Both the position numbers and the translations under genes were made by a program. From Candidatus Gallibacteroides avistercoris (GTDB lineage: Bacteria > Bacteroidota > Bacteroidia > Bacteroidales > CHK158-818), in the NCBI GenBank assembly GCA_018714665.1, contig DVNA01000216.1:1-5436 (forward strand): a stretch of 5,436 bases of DNA, written 5' to 3'. Numbering within the stretch: position 1 is the stretch's first letter; every line of letters starts with the position of its first letter. This document shows, piece by piece, positions 1 to 5,436 of this stretch. The notes under the pieces were generated by a model. It was given only the letters and a program-made list of their open reading frames with translations. It did not search any database and was not told where the DNA came from.

Positions 1-593
1 CCGTTTTTAGGTGCAGAAACATCAACCCCGAAATGTTTCACGGCCGGATCAAACATTCTGGTTACATTCCCTCTTACCGGAGGATAAAAGATGAAACCGT
101 CGGTTGGTGGAGTATTGGGCAATACGGTGAGTGTATATTTTTCTTCTTCTTCAAACTTCTGAACGAAATCGAGCGAGGCTCGGGATTGTTCCAACAAAGA
201 GTCCTGTTTCGGGAAAAGGGGTAACGTATCGGTTACGACAATGGAATCGAAACTTATCTCCCCGCTTAAAATGATACGCAAACTGTTTATGTATTTCTCC
301 TGCAAGGCGACTTTCCGTTCGAGCGAATCCACGACCAAGGCATTGTCCACAATCTGAGCACGGTCTTCTGTTTTTAAATACCCCGGCAACAAGGTCTTCA
401 AGGGTGTGGCGGCAAATAGAACTACCACCGCAGCAAAAATCATAAACAACAACAAAAAGAGCCCGATAAACGCTCCTAAACGAGAAAGACGAAACGTCCA
501 TACCTCTTCGAGGCTGCTTTCATTGAAAAAAGAGAGTTTATACTTTGAACGTACCTTTTTCCAGAACATCCGCTGCTTATGTAATTTAGGCAT
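1..593 (-). CDS. M23 family (LytM-type) metallopeptidase, membrane-anchored, C-terminus cut by window edge
   Basis: The frame opens at an ATG (MPKLHKQRMF) and runs without a stop for 197 residues to the window start, so the 3' end is missing. Residues 1-39 are basic and cytoplasmic in character. Residues about 40-62 form one strong membrane segment (LGAFIGLFLLLFMIFAAVVV). Residues 70-160 form a charged, probably helical periplasmic stalk. From about residue 164 the sequence resembles the start of a LytM/M23 fold (DGFIFYPPVRGNVTRMFDP), followed by HFGVD, where H187 and D191 fit the family's zinc-binding HxxxD motif. The second HxH motif would lie outside the window. M23 enzymes cut peptide cross-links in peptidoglycan, so a role in cell-wall remodelling is likely; some relatives are inactive scaffolds, which cannot be tested here. 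The whole protein and this stalk resemble an M23 protein common in Bacteroidales, from memory. It is divergent from the ompA-like gene. The start is chosen because it gives the complete basic tail before the membrane segment; M9 is a possible alternative. Confidence 0.85.
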   Translation of the reverse strand, partial: MPKLHKQRMFWKKVRSKYKLSFFNESSLEEVWTFRLSRLGAFIGLFLLLFMIFAAVVVLFAATPLKTLLPGYLKTEDRAQIVDNALVVDSLERKVALQEKYINSLRIILSGEISFDSIVVTDTLPLFPKQDSLLEQSRASLDFVQKFEEEEKYTLTVLPNTPPTDGFIFYPPVRGNVTRMFDPAVKHFGVDVSAPKN

Positions 594-968
594 ACAAGTC
601 TATATCTTTTATTTGGTAACTGCCTGCGCATATTCTATTCGTATCGCAAATAACGCATCATCGGCAAATTTAGTAATTTATGCGAATACCTATATGCGAT
701 TTCTCTTTTTTATATTATTTAGAAATTATGTAACAGGCTATGATTGAGCCATTCTATATAAATTTTGCTTTTTTATGTTGCAGACAGTCAAACAAAATCG
801 ACATTTTTTTTCTGCATATTGAACAGAATGATTTACCGAATTGTTTTACATACAAAACTTAGCAATCTTTTAGCTTGTACAATAAGCCGGAGAACAAACA
901 GATGGCAAGCAAAAGACCGTTTAAATAAAATAAATGATGATTATTTGTAAAACTAAAAAGAGAAAAAA
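594..968. other. Divergent AT-rich intergenic region between the peptidase and ompA-like genes
   Basis: These 375 bases separate two divergently transcribed genes and should contain both promoters. On the minus strand there is one exact match to the Bacteroidetes -7 box TAnnTTTG (annotated separately). On the plus strand I find no exact match. The nearest are TAGCTTGT at 871-878 and TTATTTG at 941-947, neither with a well-spaced -33 TTG, so the ompA-like promoter is not assigned. Short imperfect symmetries occur (TTCTG at 810-814 with CAGAA at 824-828; GTTTT at 843-847 with AAAAC at 854-858), too small to call. Open frames here are short, low in complexity and unconvincing. No tRNA-like or riboswitch-like fold was recognised. 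Confidence 0.7.
665..672 (-). promoter_or_regulatory. Candidate -7 promoter box for the M23 peptidase gene
   Basis: Read on the minus strand this is TAAATTTG, a full match to the Bacteroidetes primary sigma factor -7 consensus TAnnTTTG, and the only such match I found on that strand between 594 and 800. It would place the transcript start near 657-660, giving a leader of about 65 bases before the ATG at 593. A -33 TTG element is not visible at the expected place (about 692-696), so the call rests on the -7 box alone. Confidence 0.35.
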
Positions 969-2159
969 ATGAAAACAAAACCTTTTCTTTGTACAACAAT
1001 GCTTGCTGCTGCATCCCTGTTTGTTTTTAGCCAGGAAAGCGCAGCGCAAAGTAATGTAACGGTTATCGAAACCGTCAGCGTGGAGGAATTGCCAGGGAAA
1101 GTGCATTTTTATTCAGAACGTTTCGGCGATAATATGTACATCTCGCTGGGAGCCGGTGCTCAAACTTTTTTTACCGACCACTGGAATACGGGAGATAACG
1201 CCGGCAACTCCAAATTTACGCTGGCAATGGACTTCGCCGTAGGAAAATGGTTTACTCCCTACATCGGAGGGCGTATCAACGCCATGGGCGGGGCCTTACA
1301 CTACGATTGGCCTATGCAGGCAGATGTCATGACTCATATGCGTTATTTCGGCATTTATGGCGATATGACATTCAATATGTCCAATCTAATAGGCGGATAC
1401 AATCCCGACCGCTTCTTCTCTATTGTTCCTTTTGCCGGCATCGGATACAACTACGCTTTCAAAAACACGGGGACAGACAAGAAAACACATGCGTTTCCCA
1501 TATCGGGCGGGATAACCCTGAATTTCAGATTGTCTCACTATGTTGATTTCTTCATAGAAGGTAGAGCAAACGTGCTGGGGGACCATTTCAGTGGCGTACT
1601 GGGTGGAAGTCAGGTTGAATCGATTGTTTCTGCTGTCGGAGGTTTGACATACAAATTCGGCAAGAACCGTTTCAAGGCATACGATCCTTATGCTGAACAA
1701 ATGATTATCAACGGGCTGAATGACAAAGTAAATCAACTGCGCGCGGCTCTTCAACAATGCCAGGAACAAGAGTGCCCGCCGTGTCCCGAAGCAGTTGTGG
1801 TACAAGAAGAAGCCGTTATTGAAGAACCTTGTAACCAAGACCTGACCTCTGCTGTACGATTCTCCATCAACAGTGCAGTAATCAGCGACGAAGAAGCAAT
1901 CAACGTTTACAACGTAGCACAATGGATGAAAGCGAACCCGGATTGCTCTATCACGGTAGCCGGCTATGCAGATAAAGAAACCGGTACAGCAGAATACAAT
2001 ATGCAATTGAGCCAGAAACGGGCAGATGCCGTGAAGAAAATTCTTGTCGATACCTACAAAATCGATCCGTCCAGAATCGAAACCGTAGCCGGTGGCAGTG
2101 CAACCCAACCCTACCCGCACAACAATTGGAACCGTGTGGTAATTTTCTCCGGAAAATAG
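969..2159 (+). CDS. OmpA-family outer membrane protein (Pgm6/Pgm7-like), beta-barrel plus peptidoglycan-binding domain
   Basis: The 396-residue protein starts with a signal peptide (MKTKPFLCTTMLAAASLFVF, cut probably after SAA at 26 to leave an N-terminal Gln). Residues about 53-230 have the alternating pattern of a small outer membrane beta-barrel, with repeated aromatic-ended strands such as LTYKFGK. Residues 241-264 look like a short coiled coil, followed by a Cys/Pro-rich linker (C264, C269, C272) and C288. Residues 290-396 form an OmpA C-terminal domain: FSINSAVI, then GYADKETGTAEYN and LSQKRADAV. D335 and R351 fit the conserved Asp/Arg pair that holds diaminopimelate of peptidoglycan, and NRVVIF closes the domain. 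Its length and motif order match the Porphyromonas gingivalis OmpA homologues Pgm6/Pgm7, from memory. The likely role is to tether the outer membrane to the cell wall and stabilise the envelope. The start is supported by the signal peptide directly after it and an A-rich, purine-only stretch upstream (AAAAAGAGAAAAAA), usual for highly expressed Bacteroidetes genes. It appears monocistronic, ending at a strong terminator. Confidence 0.93.
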   Translation: MKTKPFLCTTMLAAASLFVFSQESAAQSNVTVIETVSVEELPGKVHFYSERFGDNMYISLGAGAQTFFTDHWNTGDNAGNSKFTLAMDFAVGKWFTPYIGGRINAMGGALHYDWPMQADVMTHMRYFGIYGDMTFNMSNLIGGYNPDRFFSIVPFAGIGYNYAFKNTGTDKKTHAFPISGGITLNFRLSHYVDFFIEGRANVLGDHFSGVLGGSQVESIVSAVGGLTYKFGKNRFKAYDPYAEQMIINGLNDKVNQLRAALQQCQEQECPPCPEAVVVQEEAVIEEPCNQDLTSAVRFSINSAVISDEEAINVYNVAQWMKANPDCSITVAGYADKETGTAEYNMQLSQKRADAVKKILVDTYKIDPSRIETVAGGSATQPYPHNNWNRVVIFSGK

Positions 2160-2177
2160 AAACTCTCTATATATCAT

Positions 2178-2210
2178 AAAAAAGGCCGTTAATCAACGGC
2201 CTTTTTTTTT
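2178..2210. terminator. Bidirectional intrinsic terminator shared by the ompA-like and rhamnosidase genes
   Basis: A perfect 7-bp GC-rich stem (GGCCGTT at 2184-2190 with AACGGCC at 2195-2201) closes a 4-base loop AATC. It is flanked by A6 on the left (2178-2183) and T9 on the right (2202-2210), which extend the helix. Read on the plus strand it ends in nine U residues, 18 bases after the ompA-like stop codon. Read on the minus strand it ends in six U residues, 22 bases after the rhamnosidase stop. The convergent layout fits a single hairpin serving both genes. Confidence 0.93.
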
Positions 2211-2232
2211 GTTTGGATACAAACGCTCTTTT

Positions 2233-4506
2233 TTACTTTCTTTTCAATACAAAAGAGTGAATTCCTGATCCGACATCCGGAATCTCTATACGATTCTCTT
2301 TTTGAATGAATTTTATTGATTCTCCATTATGCAGCAATCGGTACTTTCCCTGATACGAACACGGCAAACAGATAGCTGCTTCCATGTTTGCCGGGATTTT
2401 TACATTGAGCTCAAAATACCCCTCTTGTTGGTTGAATCGACTTTCAATCTCTCCCCGAACAGTAGGCACCTTTACCTCTGCCCACTCCAAGGTAGCCGGC
2501 TGAGGAGCAATCCGTACCTTGGCATATCCCGGCAACAAAGGTTCTATTCCCATTAATTTACGGACAATGATATTGGCCGGAGCAGCACCCCACGCGTGAT
2601 TCCAATCCTGGTTCGGCTTGTATTTGTTGTCCCATGCTTCTAACGAAATGGTAGAGCCAACGCGAATCATGTTGTACCAACTCCTCTCTCCGGTAGAGGT
2701 CAACAAATTCAAGGCTTCGGCAGCTGCATCGGCTTCGTAGAGGGCTTCCAACAAAAACTGGGAGCCATAAACGCTACAAGCCATCCCCCGGGAGACGATA
2801 AAATCGACAACACGACGCTGCTCTTTTTTATCGACCAGTCCAAAAGCCAGTGGGAACATATTACCATGCTGGGATAGATGGTCAGAACCTATACCATCGA
2901 CATATCCACCTTTTTTCTTGTCGAACAGATACCGGTTGAAATTTTTCTTGAACTGTTCGGAAGATTCGAGATAATGTGCGGCCTCTTCTGCTTTTCCCAA
3001 AGCGGCAGCAATTTGCGCCATCAAAACCAACGTACGGTAATGAAATGCATTTACTACGGTATTTACCGGTTTAAATTCGTATCCGTCCGTCTCTCCGGCC
3101 TCATTCTTCCCTAAACCGAGAATCCCCGTATGAGGCCAGTCCACTATATCGCGCATCTGGGTATTGTGCAAATGCACAGCGGCCAAGGCCTCTTTGCTGG
3201 GTTCGGGCTCTACGGTCGAGATGAATCCGTATTTTCCTGCCAACGACGAAAGTGTTTTGTTTTTCAACAAATCGTAATATTGCCGCAGCGATGCCGGATT
3301 ACCGGTATATAGATAATCGTTCCAGGCCAACAAGACGGACTGTAAGGTCCACTCGGTAGGCCAGGTTGGATGAAACAACAGATATTCGTAACTGTTGCGG
3401 GCCATACTGAACTCTCTGTCTACGCTGTAATGGCACAGTTGATTGATCAACGCATCGGCTTCATAGGGTATCCGTTCGCGATCGCCATCGACGTACAACC
3501 CGGCAAAACTGGTAGCCTTGATGGAATATTTACACAGTTCCCATATTTGGTTCAGCGTATCGTCAGACGATACAAAATCGGACGCTTCGTCGTTAAAGGG
3601 ATAATGTACCATCTCCCGCTGAACGGATTGTGGAGTCAGCACTCCTTTGTAGTTTTCTATTTCACAGTACCGGAAAGGATATACCTCGCCGATATATGCG
3701 GGCATTTTTATGGCTTGCGCCCCTGTATTACGCGCATCTGGACGGAATACGATGCGGTAGGTATGCGTGCCCGGCATCAACTGCAATTCATAACGGGCAT
3801 ATCTTCTACTCCCGCCGGGAGAACGGTCTATCGCTCCACTCTTCACACACTCTCCGATGTGTATCGAAATGTTCGATACGGTGTCGGAGCTCAATGTCAA
3901 AGATAGTTGACCGAATGCATCTTTCCCAAAATCGAGGAAATGAACCGCTCCGTCTCGTTTTTGTATCATACGAGGGTATTGTATCGTTTTTTGTATCGGA
4001 TAGGCCGCAGTTCCATACGGTTGCAGCCGGGATGCGGTCAGGAACGAGGCGACCTCGGACCAACCACTTTCCTGGCCGTTGTTAAAGCTCTTCACTTTCC
4101 AGTAATAGACCGTAGAGGGTTGCAGCGGTTTCCCCCGATACGGGACATATACGGATTTCTGGCTCGATACTACGCCGCTATCCCACATATCGGCGGAATC
4201 TTTTTCCAACAACCGGATATCGGTAGCTACCAAAAGGCGAAAAGCGGTTTGCAAGATGTCATTCCGACAATCATTTACTACCCAACCGAACGCCGGAGTA
4301 ACCGATGCTATTTGTACTGTTTGATAGCTGGAAGGGGCCGATACAATCTCGTTTAAGGTCAATCCGGTCATATAGCCATCTTTCCAGACCCGATCGGCGT
4401 GTTCGATCAGATCAACCGTCAAACGTGTAGGACAATCGGCCGATTGCATCGGAAGAGATACTACTGAAAAAAGAAAACAAACAATAACATGATGAAACTT
4501 TTTCAT
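2233..4506 (-). CDS. Secreted GH78 family alpha-L-rhamnosidase
   Basis: This 757-residue enzyme should release terminal alpha-L-rhamnose from plant or microbial glycans by an inverting mechanism. A signal peptide (residues 1-23, VVSLPMQSA before D24) without a lipobox predicts periplasmic export. Residues about 60-158 form an Ig/Fn3-like N-terminal domain (TPAFGWVV ... TVYYWKVKS ... GWSEVASF). About 165-300 is a beta-sandwich typical of GH78. About 305-655 is the (alpha/alpha)6 catalytic barrel, and about 655-757 a C-terminal beta-sandwich. The catalytic signature is VDGDRERIPYEADA at 339-352. Its R343-E344-R345 aligns by eye with the general-acid region (DCPxRER) of characterised GH78 enzymes, making E344 the likely acid. 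The later ISLEAWD (E623, candidate base) and QDWNHAWGAAP (W635, H637) match the second active-site region. No frameshift or stop interrupts it. The ATG is chosen because the signal peptide begins there. No SusC/SusD pair, regulator or other glycosidase lies in the window, so its polysaccharide locus, if any, is not evident. Exact substrate is unknown. Confidence 0.9.
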   Translation of the reverse strand: MKKFHHVIVCFLFSVVSLPMQSADCPTRLTVDLIEHADRVWKDGYMTGLTLNEIVSAPSSYQTVQIASVTPAFGWVVNDCRNDILQTAFRLLVATDIRLLEKDSADMWDSGVVSSQKSVYVPYRGKPLQPSTVYYWKVKSFNNGQESGWSEVASFLTASRLQPYGTAAYPIQKTIQYPRMIQKRDGAVHFLDFGKDAFGQLSLTLSSDTVSNISIHIGECVKSGAIDRSPGGSRRYARYELQLMPGTHTYRIVFRPDARNTGAQAIKMPAYIGEVYPFRYCEIENYKGVLTPQSVQREMVHYPFNDEASDFVSSDDTLNQIWELCKYSIKATSFAGLYVDGDRERIPYEADALINQLCHYSVDREFSMARNSYEYLLFHPTWPTEWTLQSVLLAWNDYLYTGNPASLRQYYDLLKNKTLSSLAGKYGFISTVEPEPSKEALAAVHLHNTQMRDIVDWPHTGILGLGKNEAGETDGYEFKPVNTVVNAFHYRTLVLMAQIAAALGKAEEAAHYLESSEQFKKNFNRYLFDKKKGGYVDGIGSDHLSQHGNMFPLAFGLVDKKEQRRVVDFIVSRGMACSVYGSQFLLEALYEADAAAEALNLLTSTGERSWYNMIRVGSTISLEAWDNKYKPNQDWNHAWGAAPANIIVRKLMGIEPLLPGYAKVRIAPQPATLEWAEVKVPTVRGEIESRFNQQEGYFELNVKIPANMEAAICLPCSYQGKYRLLHNGESIKFIQKENRIEIPDVGSGIHSFVLKRK

Positions 4507-4519
4507 AGGATGGGTATAT

Positions 4520-4565
4520 AAAAAAGACTGCTTATGAAACCTTTTGAGTTCCGCAAACAGTCTTT
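4520..4565 (-). terminator. Terminator-like hairpin after floA, directly upstream of the rhamnosidase gene
   Basis: On the minus strand AAAGACTG ... CAGTCTTTTTT forms a long hairpin. The outer stem pairs GACTG (4526-4530) with CAGTC (4558-4562), extended by AAA/TTT at 4523-4525 and 4563-4565. The inner arms pair further through single mismatches to about 4540/4548, leaving a small loop near CTTTTGA. The 3' side on the minus strand is followed by six U residues (4525 to 4520). It lies 16 bases or more past the floA stop codon, so it is most simply the floA terminator. It also sits only 14 bases before the rhamnosidase ATG, so partial readthrough or attenuation is possible. Confidence 0.7.
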
Positions 4566-4581
4566 GTATAATAACGGGTGA

Positions 4582-5436
4582 TTAGTTCTTAGAGGGTTTT
4601 CCGTTTCCGTCGGCAGGTTTGGCTATGGCCTCGCGCATGGAGGTGTCGGCCTCGATATTCTTCATCTTGTAGTAATCCATAATGCCCAGATTTCCTACCC
4701 GGAATGCTTCTGCCATGGCCTTGGGTACTTCGGCTTCGGCTTCGATAACTTTGGCACGGGCTTCCTGGGCCTTGGCCTTCATCTCCTGTTCCAACGCAAT
4801 GGCCATGGCTCGACGTTCTTCGGCTTTGGCCTGAGCGATGTTCTTATCTGCCTGTGCCTGGTCTATCTGCAACTCGGCACCGATATTCTTTCCGATGTCG
4901 ATGTCGGCTATATCGATAGAGAGAATTTCAAAAGCGGTACCGGAATCCAGCCCTTTTTTCAATACTAATTTGGAGATGGAATCGGGATTTTCGAGTACGC
5001 TCTTATGGGTTTCGGACGAACCGATGGAGGAGACGATTCCTTCGCCTACACGCGCCAAAACAGTATCTTCACCGGCACCTCCCACCAATTGGCGAATGTT
5101 GGCCCGAACCGTTACCCGGGCTTTGGCTATCAGCTGAATCCCGTCTTTGGCAACAGCTGCTACCGGAGGGGTATCGATCACTTTCGGATTTACCGACATC
5201 TGTACAGCCTCGAACACATCTCGTCCGGCAAGATCAATGGCCGTAGCCATTTGAAAGCCTAAGATTATATTGGCTTTCGATGCGGAAACCAATGCATGGA
5301 CTACGCGTTCAACATGTCCTCCCGCCAAATAGTGTGCTTCCAGTTCGTCGCGGGTAATCTCTTTTAAACCGGCTTTATGGGCTTCGATCATGGCTCGTAC
5401 AATAACTTGTGGCGGGACTTTCCGGATACGCATCAG
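4582..5436 (-). CDS. floA: Flotillin-like protein FloA, N-terminus cut by window edge
   Basis: The frame is open to the window end and covers 284 residues of what is normally a protein of about 330. The missing part is the N-terminal membrane hairpin, so the ATG at 5431-5433 (MRIRKVPP) is an internal methionine, not the start. Numbering from that Met, the conserved FloA core is clear: DELEAHYLAGGHV (29-41), ATAIDLAGRDVFEAVQMSVNP (63-83), TPPVAAVAKDGIQL (88-101), VRANIRQLVGGAGEDTVLARVGEGI (109-133) and GLDSGTAFEILSIDIADIDIGKNIG (161-185). Residues 190-245 form an Ala/Glu-rich coiled coil (AKAEERRAMA, EAEAEVPKAMAEAF) typical of flotillin oligomerisation regions, followed by GNLGIMDYYKMKNIEADT and a polar tail. 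FloA proteins are SPFH-family scaffolds that organise membrane microdomains and affect envelope processes and protease activity. In many genomes floA lies beside an NfeD-like gene; that neighbour would be upstream, outside this window. Confidence 0.95.
   Translation of the reverse strand: MMRIRKVPPQVIVRAMIEAHKAGLKEITRDELEAHYLAGGHVERVVHALVSASKANIILGFQMATAIDLAGRDVFEAVQMSVNPKVIDTPPVAAVAKDGIQLIAKARVTVRANIRQLVGGAGEDTVLARVGEGIVSSIGSSETHKSVLENPDSISKLVLKKGLDSGTAFEILSIDIADIDIGKNIGAELQIDQAQADKNIAQAKAEERRAMAIALEQEMKAKAQEARAKVIEAEAEVPKAMAEAFRVGNLGIMDYYKMKNIEADTSMREAIAKPADGNGKPSKN

Noticed and set aside
406..747. A 113-codon open frame on the plus strand across the peptidase 5' end and intergenic region
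   Set aside because: It overlaps the well-supported minus-strand peptidase start and its promoter region. The protein is low complexity (N/K-rich, then F/Y-rich), as expected from AT-rich noncoding DNA.
902..928. An 8-codon frame (MASKRPFK) 40 bases before the ompA-like start, considered as a leader peptide
   Set aside because: It is too short to separate from chance, has no run of regulatory codons, and no terminator/antiterminator pair follows it.
765..950. A 61-codon open frame in the gene-free region before the ompA-like gene
   Set aside because: It has no ribosome-binding context, no recognisable domain or secretion signal, and composition typical of random AT-rich sequence.
1386..2177. 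A 263-codon open frame on the minus strand opposite the ompA-like gene
   Set aside because: It is antisense to a clear, complete OmpA-family gene, starts in the intergenic space next to the terminator, and its translation shows no domain or sensible composition (scattered Cys and Phe). It is a by-product of codon bias.
3370..3906. A 178-codon open frame on the plus strand inside the rhamnosidase gene
   Set aside because: It is antisense to the catalytic region of an intact GH78 gene, with no start signal and no recognisable domain.
5431..5433. ATG as the start codon of the flotillin gene
   Set aside because: The frame stays open to the window end, and FloA proteins have about 50 further N-terminal residues with a membrane hairpin, so this Met is internal.

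Overview
This window looks like an ordinary chromosomal segment of a Bacteroidales bacterium (Bacteroides, Parabacteroides, Barnesiella or Porphyromonas relatives). The evidence is an OmpA-family porin of the Porphyromonas Pgm6/Pgm7 type, a membrane-anchored M23 peptidase, a FloA flotillin and a GH78 alpha-L-rhamnosidase whose sequences match the Bacteroidales versions I know. Translation starts are A-rich and lack clear Shine-Dalgarno sites, which also fits. I would not name a genus from sequence alone. Nothing suggests a mobile element, CRISPR array, phage or RNA gene.

Layout from left to right. Positions 1-593 hold the 5' part of an M23 (LytM-type) peptidase gene on the minus strand, cut by the window start just after its first metal-binding motif. 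Positions 594-968 are an AT-rich divergent intergenic region with one consensus-like Bacteroidetes -7 box facing the peptidase gene. Positions 969-2159 encode the OmpA-like outer membrane protein on the plus strand. It is followed by a strong hairpin at 2178-2210 that can terminate transcription in both directions, because the next gene converges on it. Positions 2233-4506 encode a secreted GH78 alpha-L-rhamnosidase on the minus strand. Upstream of it on the same strand, separated by 75 bases that contain another terminator-like hairpin, is the 3' part of floA (4582-5436), whose N-terminal membrane anchor lies outside the window.

Functionally, three of the four genes act at the cell envelope: a peptidoglycan hydrolase, a peptidoglycan-anchored outer membrane protein and a membrane-microdomain scaffold. 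The fourth is a periplasmic sugar hydrolase. I see no sign that they form one pathway. The most interesting points are a predicted coiled coil ending in a cysteine cluster in the OmpA-like protein, which suggests covalent oligomers, and the hairpin placed 14 bases in front of the rhamnosidase start codon, which could act as an attenuator. I found no evidence of a previously undescribed system.
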